NCBI RefSeq assembly: GCF_023065955.2 | Contig: NW_026622852.1 | Span: 6,666,423 to 6,730,422, forward strand | DNA: 64,000 nucleotides | Source: Ursus arctos | Taxonomy: Eukaryota > Chordata > Mammalia > Carnivora > Ursidae | Direction: 5' to 3' | In this document: positions 23,593 through 34,955 of the stretch, piece after piece | Layout of the letters: every line of letters begins with the position of its first letter | Numbering within the stretch: the first letter of the stretch is position 1 | Notes under the pieces: model-generated | Seen by the model: the letters and a program-made list of their open reading frames with translations, nothing else | Told to the model about the DNA's origin: nothing | Databases searched by the model: none | Position numbers and translations under genes: made by a program

Positions 23593-25175
23593 CCTTTTAA
23601 AAATGACTCCAGACTGGTAGGCAATTATTTTTGCTGATAGGTGACTTGCTGTTCTTATCCACTGCCATGAATAAATTTGGGTAAATGGATGTAGAAATAG
23701 AATGTTGCATATAGGAAAAAAATAATTTGGCTGCATTAAAAAAAAAGGATAAAAAATAATACCCTGAAGATGAGCAACTGTTCAAGGACTCATTTCCTAC
23801 TGGTAAGTATCAGGAAAATCAGCCCTATAGTTGAAAGAAATGAGGCAGTACAGGGTTTTGTGAGAAATGTCATCAGTTCTGCAGTATAAAGTGAGCCAAT
23901 AAAACTAATCTACAAGGGGCTTTTAGATTTTGATTAGATTGTAGATTGCAAGCATTTTGCGAAGTTTTTGTAAAAATGGCAATTGATTTCCCCTCTAACC
24001 AAGCAATTTAATCTATGGTACAAGTTGCAAAACCAGCTGTGGGATGGTGGGTTTCCCTGCAGGATCAGTGAGCTACAAGCAATACACCTGCCACTAGGCT
24101 TCTAAAATAATCATTTGGCAAAGATAATTTTAATAGGCAGGAATAAAGGTTAACAACCTTTGTTAAGGCTCTTTAGAGCCAGAATGGTTCAAGTGCCACA
24201 TTCATCTCCCCATCCCTTCCTCTTTCAGACTTGTTCCATTCTGTGCTAAGCAGAAATTGAGACCAGCAGGTTTTAGTTACACAGTTCATCATGCTGATTC
24301 AAATATGCATGTATTCATGCAGAATATATTAAATATAGAGCATACCCTGAGAACCATGCTAGAAAATGGAATGTAAATTTGAGAAAAGCAGAAGAGCTTA
24401 TACTAGTGGTTATATAAGCAAGGCGGAGGGGAGGGGGAGCTGCTGAACCCGGATTGAGAGGCCAGACTGGATGGAGAAGTTCCCATTTATAGATCTTGCT
24501 CTTTCTGTGGGTAAATGGGAATAGTGAGGGGTCAGAAAATCTCGCTGGACTAGAATCTGGAGATATAACTTCAACTGAACAACTCGTTCCCAGCCATTCC
24601 TGTGGAGTAGTCCCTTGCCTGGGCTACAGCTTTACATCAGGAAAACATTTAGTGACAGGTTCTGGAGTCTGCCCAAAGGGAGGAAAAGATGGACTGGAAA
24701 AGGACTACTAGAGTAAGAAGAGAATAGGAATAGCAGGAGAATATAGCCAGAATGAGCAGTGAGTTATACATATCAATCCATTGCAGCCATAACACCATTG
24801 ATTGCTTGCACCACTGCCTTCTGGGAAGATGGGTAAATCCACTCTCCTGGATTCTTGCTGGTAACCAGCACTGCATTGTGTAAGAAAGAAAACATGTGAT
24901 TTAGCAATGGCACACCTTCAGAATGCTAGCAGCAAATCTGCCATGAATTGCCATTGACTCTTGTATATTCCTGATATTAATTCAAGTGTCACTTTGACAA
25001 ACCCATAGTTTATATGAACCTTTGTTTCCTTATTGGGTAACATGAAGAGAATGACTCTTGTATCCACATTCTTGTATAGAGATATTGTGAGAATTAACCA
25101 CTGACTTTATAATAATTTTAAAAAATCATCATCATCATTATTATGCTAACCTGTTACTTATTGAAACTTAAAATA
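23593..25175. other. Unassigned interval
   Basis: No gene or repeat is recognised. Base composition is more balanced at 24420-24880, where both strands carry open frames of 71-75 codons. These have no recognisable domain and look like chance. Confidence 0.4.
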
Positions 25176-25185
25176 TTTCAGATAT

Positions 25186-25302
25186 GATGCACCTGGCTGG
25201 CTTAGTCGGTAGAGCACGTGACTCTTGATCTCAGGGTTGTAAGTTGGATGTGGGTCCTACTTTTAAAAAAAATAAGAAGAAATTTGAAAAATTTAAAAAA
25301 AG
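25186..25302 (+). mobile_element. Short tRNA-type CAN-SINE without CT block
   Basis: gatgcacctggctggctta, then agagcacgtgactcttgat, then ctcagggttgtaagttgg form the tRNA-related SINE head, followed directly by an A-rich tail. The 10-bp TSD tttcagatat flanks it (25176-25185; 25303-25312). It is an older subfamily than the others. Confidence 0.9.
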
Positions 25303-25312
25303 TTTCAGATAT

Positions 25313-25525
25313 TTTCAAGCATTTTATTGGTATAATCTTAATTTATCATAACCAAAAAAAATCCCTATGAGGTAGAAGTTATGAATATACCCATCAATGA
25401 ACAAACTTAGTAATATAAAAATAATGTTACTCTCCTGGTGTCATGTAGGTATTATTGTCAAAGCTATAATTCAAAGCCAGGTAATGTAATTCTAAATTCC
25501 ATGTTCTTAAGTGTTATGCTGATGA
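25313..25525 (-). mobile_element. MIR SINE, antisense
   Basis: Antisense MIR order: aatccctatgaggtagaag, then tcaatgaacaaacttagta, then agctataattcaaagccag, then ctaaattccatgttctta. The SINE at 25186-25302 has inserted at its edge. Confidence 0.6.
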
Positions 25526-26779
25526 ATATAAAATAATGAATATAATGTCAAATATAAAATATTTTGACATATGCTAAACAAAATCAAGTAAAATGTAGTA
25601 TCATTTCAATTACTATGAAGAACAGTATAGACGTTTTCATATGGCTTTTATCTCCTTTAAATGGTAAAGTGTTCAGATATTAAAACTCAAGAGTAGAATA
25701 ATGTTACAGAATTTATTCTACATACTGGTTTACATGTTCACAGTTCTTGATGCTATGAATATCTTCATGCTCTCAGAGAAATAGATTCTCATTACACCTA
25801 TCATTAGTAAGTCCATCTAGGGATAATTCCCAAGTAGATTGGTACATGAAAAGGTGTGCTTCTCTTGAGTTCCTGGTTTATTTTCTCAAGGATATGATGG
25901 ATCTTTTGTTTTCTTCCTTGTTTTGACTACAGGCAAGCTCAGAGCAAATGTTGCTGCTGTCTTCCTTTAGAAATTGTACCTAATTTTATGGAAAGCTTTC
26001 TTAAATAGTGATTTTATCTTTGGTTTCAAATTAAATTATTATTCTATCTGTCCTTAGACCATATGTATTTATTTACTTTATGTACTTACTAAATTAAGTA
26101 CATGATTTATTGTCATGGTTGTTTTTCATTGTTGAATTACAGTATTGATTTTTCTTTGTGTTTCAAAGATGAAGTAGCTCATAATTGAATAGATATTATT
26201 TATCAATTATTCCTCTAATTCTGGCTTGCCAATATTAAGTGGAAATGTTTCTTATTCGAAATAATGTTTGCTTTGTTTTGTTTTTGACTACTTCTTCTCA
26301 TAAGGGACAAACAAGAAAATGTATCTAATTGGCATTCATTCTTACCAACAGAAGTGTTTTTCAGTTGCGTATTTTCTAAATGCAGGATCTCAGCCTTAGA
26401 ACATTTAGCTCCTTGCCAGAATCAGTTTCCTGGAGACTATACAGGATTTTCCTCTGACTCTTCAGATGAAAGTGCTTATCAAGTCCTGGCATAATTCATA
26501 AAGGTTTTCAGAACTTCTACCAGATTTTTTGCCTTTTAGTATAATGGTCTCTAAATTCTTTTGTATAGCCCAGCTGCAGCTTATAGCCCAGTTTATGCTG
26601 CAGTTGGATACACATGGAGAGTATAAGCCTGATGTAGATATAGGTAAAGTACAAACATAACAGATTTGGATATAATCCAGAGATGAGAAAAGAGATGTTA
26701 GAAGGCACAAAAGGACTGAAAGCATATTGAATTATGTTGCCAACAGATCTAGTCTATTATGAAATCTCTCTTTTTTCTC
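25526..26779. other. Unassigned AT-rich interval
   Basis: No gene or repeat recognised. Minus-strand frames of 63-87 codons at 26462-26725 overlap each other and lack conserved features. Confidence 0.4.
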
Positions 26780-27620
26780 AAATATATTTTCCCCATCAAT
26801 ACAAAAAAATCCAAATATTCATTATAAATTTTGATAGAGAATATATAAAGAAGGGAAAAAAACAGCCCATATTCTCACCATCCAAAGACAATTCTTAATA
26901 TTTATATATACAAGAATGACCTATTATTCAAATCTCTTGTTTCTTGAGTCCAAGTAATGTTAATTTGGATGGCAAGTTTATATACTGAGGTATACTATGT
27001 TATCCGAATATTGAGTTCCAGATATCAGGTAATGAGATAGCAAGAGTCATATGAAATATTGTCTGAATTTGATTCTTTAAGTTCTATTATTGGGAATTCA
27101 AAGAGTACACTTCTTAAATGAGTTTTTAAAATATTTCAAGTATATAGGGAACCTGGGTGGTTCAGTTGGTTAAACATATTCCAGGGTCCTGAGATCAAGC
27201 CTGGCATACAGCTCCCTGCTCAGAGGGGTGTCTGCTTCTCCTTCTGCCTCTGCCCTTGCCCTTCCACTCATGCTCTCTCCCTCTTTCACTCAAATAAATA
27301 AATAAAATCTTAACAAATATTTCAAGTATATGCATGAAAATATATAAACAACAAACCACTATGCAATATATGAATATACATATTTAATATTATTATAAAA
27401 TATATTATTTCTTTCTTTTTAAACCTAGCATCATGAGCCCAATTGAACCATGGTGGAATATGCCAGGGTATAGTTTGCTTAATCATTTCCCTATTCTTGA
27501 ACATTTAGTGTATGATTTCTGCCAAGAGCAATCTATTATTAGTTGTTCCATAATAAATTTTGTTTTTGCTTTTTGTGTATCTTTTGCATTCTTTTCTGAA
27601 GATAGCTTCCAAAATTAGGC
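26780..27620 (-). mobile_element. Degraded L1M 3' region, antisense (tentative)
   Basis: Phrases such as catggtggaatatgccagg and ttaatcatttccctattct, then ttgaacatttag, resemble the complement of old L1 3' sequence. A SINE at 27146-27315 interrupts it. The similarity is weak. Confidence 0.35.
27146..27315 (+). mobile_element. CAN-SINE with internal deletion
   Basis: Head agggaacctgggtggttca, then CT-rich block and aataaataaataaaatctt tail. The body lacks the stretch between the head and ccagggtcctgag seen in siblings. A perfect 16-bp TSD, aatatttcaagtatat, lies at 27130-27145 and 27316-27331. Confidence 0.95.
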
Positions 27621-28042
27621 TGACAAGATCAAGAAATGACAGCTTTTTTATGACTTCTTTTACATATTGCTTAAAAGATTTGTAAATGATGGAATGATTT
27701 ACATTCACATATTCAATTACAATGGAGCCTTTTATCAGAATAACACTGTCCTTTTAAAGGCATACATGCTGCCTTAAGTTTGAATTACTTTATTTTGATT
27801 ACTGGTCAGATAGGTTTCCATTCTCCCCCACATACAGTATGTCTCTTTGTTGTGGGCTTCTAATAAAGCTCAGATATTTGCCATTGAGTAGTATGGATGA
27901 TTGTTTTTCTTAAAATTAGTTATTTCATACCCTGGTCTTATCACAGAATTAATGATTTTTTTGACTTCGTGTAATAATCATTTAGATAACAGGATGATGT
28001 AATGTCATGAACACTCAAATAACTTTATCCATTTTTTTTTTG
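27621..28042. other. Unassigned interval
   Basis: I see nothing recognisable. Confidence 0.4.
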
Positions 28043-28054
28043 ATAGCTTGGATA

Positions 28055-28246
28055 TAGGGATGCCTGGGTGTCTCAGTCAGTTAAGCATCTGCCTTCAGCT
28101 CAGGTCATGATCTTGAGGTCCTGGGATTGAGCCCTGTATAAGGCTCCCTACTCAGTGGGGAGTCTGCTTCTCTCTCTCTCCCTCTGCCCCTCCTCCCTGC
28201 TCATTCTCTCTCTCTCTCAAATAAATAAATTAAATCTTAGAAAATA
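28055..28246 (+). mobile_element. CAN-SINE
   Basis: Head tagggatgcctgggtgtct, body aggtcatgatcttgaggtc, CT-rich block and AAAT tail. Similar flanks atagcttggata and ataacttggata give a 12-bp TSD with one mismatch. Confidence 0.95.
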
Positions 28247-28799
28247 AATAACTTGGATACAATACAAAGAATATAGCAAGGTAGGGGGAATTTAACCCAT
28301 TGCATAAAAAGAACATTTCCTAAACAAACAGATTTTTATTTTTATTTCATAGAAGTTTCTTGGGTTCTTTTATTTAAGTATTTTACAAAGTTTAGCTTAT
28401 CTGTATTATAAAAAATATATTAGAGTTACTTTATATAAATTATTTATAAAAATACACCACATAAATTTTGAATATTATAAATTATGTAATATCTTATTAT
28501 ATTGCAGATGAATGACCAAAAGTAATTCAGAAACTGTGTTTATTATTATTGACATAATATAAATTCACATGAGTTTTACTTTTATCACTTAAAAAGATCC
28601 TTTCTGCAGAGATTTCTAATAAATATTTTAAAACAAATTATTTTATTAACCCAGATACCACAAAGTTTGATGCTTAACAAAATACTCTTAACTGACTTAG
28701 TTTAATAGAAACCTTGGTATGTCTTTTAATTATACCTCAAATTATCACTTGACAATTCATGTTTCAAACCATCTTTCTTTGATGCTGATTTGTGAAAAT
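28247..28799. other. Unassigned, very AT-rich
   Basis: AT-rich sequence with no recognised family; long runs of A/T-only bases lie around 28380-28500. Confidence 0.4.
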
Positions 28800-29720
28800 G
28801 TTGGATTTATAAGCCATTAAGAAGCCATTCTATGATATGCCCTGCAATTAATTAGAAGCCAAGTAATAATAAAATGCAATTAACTCAATGACTACAAGTT
28901 TTAAAAAATCATCTCATGAAAATAAAAAATTAACATAAAGTCAGATGAAGAAATATAATTTTCACTCCAGGAAAGAATGTACAAAAAGCAATCCTCTGAC
29001 TCCTTCGGTCTATCAATTCTTATCTCCTTCAGCCGTTTTAATTAATATGTTAATAAATTCCTGATAGATTTAATAGCAAGTGACAATTTCAAAGTGCAAG
29101 CTGAAATAAAATCTAAAGCAGCAAATTTGTCACTTGTAAAAAATATCATTATTGCCTAGTCGACCATAACTTGCCCCCCCCCCATTAAGGGAAAATTTGC
29201 TATTTGGAAGAAGATTTAAGCTTTAACCCCCACCTATTAAGCAGAATTAATGATCTATTTGCTTAGAAGCCATATATTAGCTCCAGTTTATCCATCCACT
29301 GGGTAAACGTTAGACATTACTTGGTCACTGTGATAGATTTGAATGCAAGCAAAAGCATCAATCAGTGTCGGCAGCTGATTAGTTGTTGGTGTCTTTGACA
29401 GGCTCTTCCATCTCACTGAATGAAAGCCAGCTGATTGCTCTCACTTCTCTCTACTGCCATCTCAGCCACTGTATTACATAGCTACTGCTGAGGGTAGAAA
29501 ATTCTGTGTGTCAGCTAACAGTGAATTTCTCCCCTTCGCTTATTATTACATCCACGTTAGTCTCCCACTTCAAATTACGGAATGATGCTGGTCCACAGTG
29601 TGTGGTAATGTGAACCTTAATGAAGCACTGAGTAGTAATGGATGAAAACAGTTGCATTTTAATAATAGCATCTGTTCTTCTTAAGGCAGAAAAGTGACAT
29701 GAGGTGTGCTTCTTTAGACA
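28800..29720. promoter_or_regulatory. Candidate conserved non-coding element / enhancer
   Basis: This ~0.9-kb block lacks any repeat I can name, has balanced composition and is free of microsatellites except a C10 run at 29174-29183. It is dense in homeodomain- and E-box-like words: caattaattag (28845), cagctgattag (29372), cagctgattg (29428) and tttgacaggc (29393, a TALE-type core). No long open frame runs through it. Together these resemble developmental conserved non-coding elements. The call is inference from texture, and conservation has not been tested. Confidence 0.35.
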
Positions 29721-30856
29721 ACAAAATAAAAATTAGATACGTCAAGATTTAGAGAGTTGGTAGTTGAGGAATAAAATATTGTTATATGAGGAAAACATTA
29801 CCCTTGAGATGAATTCAGGTTCTGAAAGTACAATAGTAATTAACTCTAAAGTGATCATTACATTTGTATTCATTTCCTCTTAAAAGTTTGCTCAGGCCAA
29901 TCTTTCATTACTAGGATATGTTTTCAAACTCCATTATGAACACTGTAGCTTATCTGTGAGCATGAAGAACAGATGGAGTGAATTTATTTACAGAAATATT
30001 TGAGCAAGTGGAAAAGATATGAATTTTGACTTTCTTGACACCCAGAATTGTCTAGCATATGTGCAGCTCTTGTCACTAAACACAAAGTCAGAAGAAACAG
30101 ATCAAATGAAATCAGAATTAAGGAGTTCTTAATCAATTTCAACTTCTATTTGTATATAGAAAACAGGATGACAGTATCAAGTACTAAGAAACAATTTAGA
30201 TATGATTCAAATGACATTACATAGATTTAATAGCAGTTTAATTCCATGTTTTTCCTGTTATCTTCTTTCTATATGTAACATATACTTATGTACAATGTTT
30301 GAGGTTATTCCACAAATAAATATGGACACCCATAATCTTCAATACCACACATTCTAATTTCTACTCAATAACATATAATTAACAAAAGTATAAATTGAGT
30401 ACAAGTGTATAATAATGAATTTCTAAATTTTGTTTAAATCACTTTTTTCTAATGAAATTTAAAAATTAAATATAAATAGTAATTGTAAATATGATCACAT
30501 AATAGTATTAATCTTAATTTTTGTTTGAATTACATAAACATCTCATCTGACAAATTTTTGGAGCAGGAATATAATTTTATGCATAAACATAAAGCAATTG
30601 TATCAGAACTTTCAAGAGAGAATTCAAAGTCCATGAAGAGTGTGAAGCTGATATTGGCCACTGGTTAACTGAGGTAATGATTTCCCAGACTGAGCTGTTC
30701 AGGTATGATGCATTATCTAGGCAAGAAAGTACAAAAAAATAGTAATAATTGACAACTATAAATTGAAGTAATGGGTTATGATTTCTAAATTTCAAATAAT
30801 CATGTGAAAAAATTATACTTAGTTTAAATGGTTGACAATCTTAGTTCAGTTTTATT
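29721..30856. other. Unassigned AT-rich interval
   Basis: No gene or repeat family recognised. Confidence 0.4.
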
Positions 30857-30868
30857 TATTTTAAATAT

Positions 30869-31069
30869 ATATATATTTTTAAAGATTTTATTTATTTATT
30901 TGACAGAGATAGAGACAGCCAGTGAGAGAGGGAACACAAGCAGGGGGAGTGGGAGAGGAAGAAGCAGGCTCATAGCGGAGGAGCCTGATGTGGGACTCGA
31001 TCCCAGAACGCTGGGATCACGCCCTGAGCTGAAGGCAGACGCTTAACCGCTGTGCCACCCAGGCGCCCC
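30869..31069 (-). mobile_element. CAN-SINE, young subfamily, antisense
   Basis: Complement of tail, CT block, body and head in order, ending gtgccacccaggcgcccc. TSD tattttaaatat lies at 30857-30868 and 31070-31081. A plus-strand 72-codon frame crosses it, but this is the standard translation of antisense SINE and not a gene. Confidence 0.96.
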
Positions 31070-31081
31070 TATTTTAAATAT

Positions 31082-31300
31082 TTTTTAAACATCAAATATT
31101 AAATAGCATTTTAAATTTTTGAATTTAACATTAAATATCAATATTATGTTACATATTTATTTTAAATATTTTGTTTATTTAAATAAATATTATTTGTTTT
31201 AAATACTGAATAAGCAGGTATTTATTTTAAATATTTGACGTGTTTTAAATTTTATATTAAGTAGTATTAAGTATTATCAGAGGAGAGAGGGACTGAATTA
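31082..31300. other. AT-rich TTTAAATATT-type sequence
   Basis: Repeated ATTTTAAATATT and TTTAAATAT words, including the SINE target itself, form a degenerate AT-only region. Confidence 0.6.
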
Positions 31301-31314
31301 AAATACAAAATCAG

Positions 31315-31468
31315 GGACACCTGGGTGGCTCAGTTGGTTAAGCAGCTGCCTTTGGCTCAGGTCCAAAGTCCTGGAATTGAGTCCTTCATCAGGCTCCCTG
31401 CTCAACAGGGAGCCTGCTTCTCCCTTTGCCCACTCCTCTCCCTGCTTGTGCTCTCTTTCTCTGACAAA

Positions 31469-31509
<41 letters not shown>

Positions 31510-31554
31510 ACCTAAATGAATGAATAACTAAGTAAATCTTTAAAAAATAAAATG
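31315..31554 (+). mobile_element. CAN-SINE with expanded AAAT tail
   Basis: Head ggacacctgggtggctcag, body with ggcctgggattgag-type text partly deleted, CT block, then about ten AAAT units and a mutated tail. A perfect 14-bp TSD, aaatacaaaatcag, lies at 31301-31314 and 31555-31568. Confidence 0.95.
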
Positions 31555-31568
31555 AAATACAAAATCAG

Positions 31569-32099
31569 TTTTGGAAAATTTATAAGAATATTACAGTATT
31601 AGCACAGAATAAAGTGTAAATATTTCATGCACATAGTAAACTGTTAGTCAAAGAATTGGTAGGTAAGTAATATCCAAGTTTAACTAGATGTATAGGTCAG
31701 ATTTCCCCAAGCTTCAGTCTGTCTAATAAAATATTCTCTGTTAAGGCCTCTGTAAGAAAGAAGTCTTTTCCCCAAATTGGATCCAATTATTTAACTTATG
31801 ATACATAAGGTAATTCATCAGAATCATAATCAGATATCAATGACTAGGGAGAAGGAATTTATCTTAGAAAAATTGTTCCAATGAGGGAATAACTTGGCCC
31901 ATGGCTTAGGACCCCTCTCCTTATGCTCTGTGATCAGAATGTCTGACTACAATAGATTAAGAATTGTGAAACCATATGTGGACACACTAAGATCATGTGA
32001 ACTCTCACTTTCAGGAGTTTTTAGCCCTAAAACAGTGACTAAAGTCATTGTTTTTACTAATATTACTTATCCATAATCAATTAAGATTCAAGAAACAGC
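31569..32099. other. Unassigned interval
   Basis: Single-copy-looking sequence with no gene seen. Confidence 0.4.
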
Positions 32100-32900
32100 T
32101 TCCTATTTTAAACTAAAGATTTTTTTCAAAATAGAGATGAAGGCTTTAGCACAATTTGTTTCTTGTGCTACTACCTATAATAGAAAAAAGTGGAAATAAC
32201 CTGAATAGTAAATAAGAGGAATTGTTAGGAATACAATATTACATCCACTCATTGTAGTGTTATTGCACTCAGACACGCCAGACTTGAACCTTTAGGGGGA
32301 AGTATGTTAGATACAATCTTCAGCATCCCCTTGTCTTATTCTAAACATACATGGGGGTGGGCAGGGTTATTTAGCATGAGATATTTGCCACATGTGAACA
32401 GACAGCATTGAAAGTCTTTGTGCAAGTCAGGAGGAAAGGGGAGACAAGACAACCCACATAGGAACATCAAAGGGAACATCCCATGCCTGGCAGAATCTTT
32501 GCTCTAACTAGCGTTATATAGAGTTTGTGATTTCCATGGGATGCCCTGAATAAACAGAAGCTATTGCACTCTCTGGGAATATGTTGTTTTAGCTCCTGCA
32601 TTATGTAGCCAAATATCCATGTTCTTTATCTGTTGTCATTAAAGAATTGTCATAACTGTGTATGGAGTCTGTCAACCACATTATAATCCTTTTCTGACAC
32701 AGCAAAATTATGATGTCATTAAATTGTATTTATGAAGACAAAGTTACAAAATATTAAATACTTATTCCATAATGCTGAGCAGAAGATAGTAGGATGCATA
32801 TTTGAATGTATACTATTTAAAAAAAGGAAGAATTAATCTTCAAAAAAGAGAGACTGAAAAATACTTCTATATGCTAACAGTATTTTAAAAATATATTTTT
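32100..32900 (+). mobile_element. L1M 3' fragment split by a ~430-bp insertion
   Basis: The part 32170-32270 reads like an L1M 3' end (agtggaaataacctgaata, then atacaatattacatccact). After an unrelated block, the L1M wording resumes at about 32702 (gcaaaattatgatgtcatt) and continues to tgctgagcagaagatagta and onward. The two halves align to adjacent parts of the same kind of element. Confidence 0.5.
32272..32700. mobile_element. Unidentified insertion, possible solo LTR
   Basis: This ~430-bp block interrupts an L1M. It has a TATA-like word (gttatatagag near 32513), an aataaac signal near 32549 and a second attaaag signal near 32638. A short GT-containing tail (aactgtgtatggagtctg) follows. 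That layout fits a small LTR on the plus strand. Clear TG...CA ends and a TSD were not found, so the identity is open. Confidence 0.35.
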
Positions 32901-34955
32901 CTTCATCTTATCAACATCTATAATGGACATAGACAATTCTAAATGGAAATATAAAATTTATTTATTTAAGATTAAAATGAACAAATTCTCTCCCTCTTTT
33001 AAATAAGAGATTTTGTAAAATTTAAAAGATGTATTCTGGTTAAACTGAGGAAATAATTAGTACCATACTAAATATTTATGGATTTGGGTTAGAGATTGGA
33101 GGCGAAAATAAGACCATAGCTAGTCCCCCTGTGTCTTACTTACAGTCCTATGCCCTAGCTACAGGCTCAAGACCTTCATTTCTGAGCCAGAAATTCCAAG
33201 AGCAGAACTTACAGGAGACTTCTGAACCTTTACCATCCAATAAGGCTTGAGATTTGATAATGTATCATTACTCATGGATTGTGAATCATTAGGAATGTCA
33301 AGGATGAATTTTAGGTTCTGCATAGTCTAGATAGAATAAATGCCTGGGAGTGTAAGAAAGAGCTGGGACTTAGTAGAATAATATAAAGGAGGCATTTTTT
33401 TTAATGAGAAAAGGATATCCTAATGATATATGCCAAATACAAGTATTAAGAGATGTATATTTTTACTTTTGACTCCATCAAATTTGAATTATTTCTTTAT
33501 TACTGTAAAATTAAAACAATAAGTAATATGGGTATACAGACAATGATATGACAAAGCATTGTTATCCAGGATATTAAAAGAAAACCAAGACATCAGTAAA
33601 GATAAGCAAATAGCCATGTAAAGATTACACAAAGACAAAGAACAACTTACTGACGAGGAATCACATGTCTTTAAAAAAATAATGAGTCGTTTACAATTAT
33701 TTAGAGGTAAATGTAAAGTTAAAGATAAATTAAAAGTTAAAAGTAACATTTTTAAATTTGAAATTATAAATAAAAATTAAAGATAAAGGTAAATTAAAAA
33801 TTAAAGTTTAAAAATTTCCTTATAATTACCCACAATAACACTGCTATGTATGTACCCAAATTTTCATAAGGGTATCTGAGAATGATTTTGTATTTCTGAA
33901 TCGTTAATAAGAACAAATAAAATGTAATGTTATACAACCATGTAAAAGAATAAAATGTGCATATACTGATATAAAATCACAGTCAAATATGTATAATTCC
34001 CTGCTACTTATTTAAAAATACTATACATGAATAGGCCACATTCTTGCATGAAACATTGCTAAGAGAGAGGCATTCACTTCTTCTGGAAGTGCTGGGGCAG
34101 AGATTTCAGCTTCCAGCTGGCAGCATTGACAATGGCATGCTTGATTAGCCATGTCATCTTGCTGGGTGTTGCCCTTGACTCCTTTTTCTGACAATCTTTC
34201 ATTCAAGCCCACTTTCTGACCCTTCTAGAGATGCTGTAAATTATTCAATATTTTAATAAACCATTTTTATCTTAAACTTGCTAAAGTATAACTACAACTA
34301 AGTACCATAAATAATACAAAGAGTAACAAGTCATGTAACTATAATATTCATTGTCTTTTCCCCCCCACAAATTAATTAAAATATTTCCAATGCATTCTGT
34401 TACCTGATCTAGAGAACTCAAGTAAGGGAAAATCATTTGTCCTTTTACTGAAGTTTTCTAACTAAAATAATAGATACTACAAATTTACACGGCAAACATT
34501 GGCATATATAACAGAGGATGAGCCAGACACAGGCAAGCCAATGCAACAATATTCAGAAATTCCTTAAAGAAAAAGAGATCAATATTTCTATTTTTACTCA
34601 TGTGAAATTAATTTATTATTTGTTATATAAAGCACATAAAGAATATATATACATATATATATATACATATATGTTAGCGTGTTAAACACTTAATTGGAAA
34701 ATAATTATAATAACTTTAAAAAAATTGGTCATCTTTATGAAGTCATAAATAATAGAATATCCCAAAAGTATATGCTACTTTAACATCAAAGACTGAGTTA
34801 GAGTAGACTTGTTGGAATAGTGGAACAGAGGCCAAATTATGATGAACTGAGATGTGATAGATAGATGGGTAGTTTTAGTTTTCTGGAAAGGTGGGTGATG
34901 TGGATTATTAATGCAGAGGACATTTATCCAAAAGTAACATTTCATTTATTCAACA
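32901..34955. other. Unassigned AT-rich interval
   Basis: Holds a degenerate A-rich tract of TAAAGATAAA/TTAAAAATTAAAG words at 33705-33810 and a TA/CATA tract at 34640-34675. A weak L1M-like phrase (ttatacaaccatgtaaaag) lies near 33931. No gene was seen; the 63-codon and 86-codon minus frames lack motifs. Confidence 0.4.

Noticed and set aside
24496..24876. 71-codon plus and 75-codon minus frames in non-repeat sequence
   Set aside because: The frames overlap each other, have no domain and lack coding-like context; treated as chance.
30828..31046. 72-codon plus-strand frame with an ARG-rich C-terminus
   Set aside because: It is the usual read-through of an antisense CAN-SINE. The same peptide wording appears at 5507-5860 and 18928-19203.
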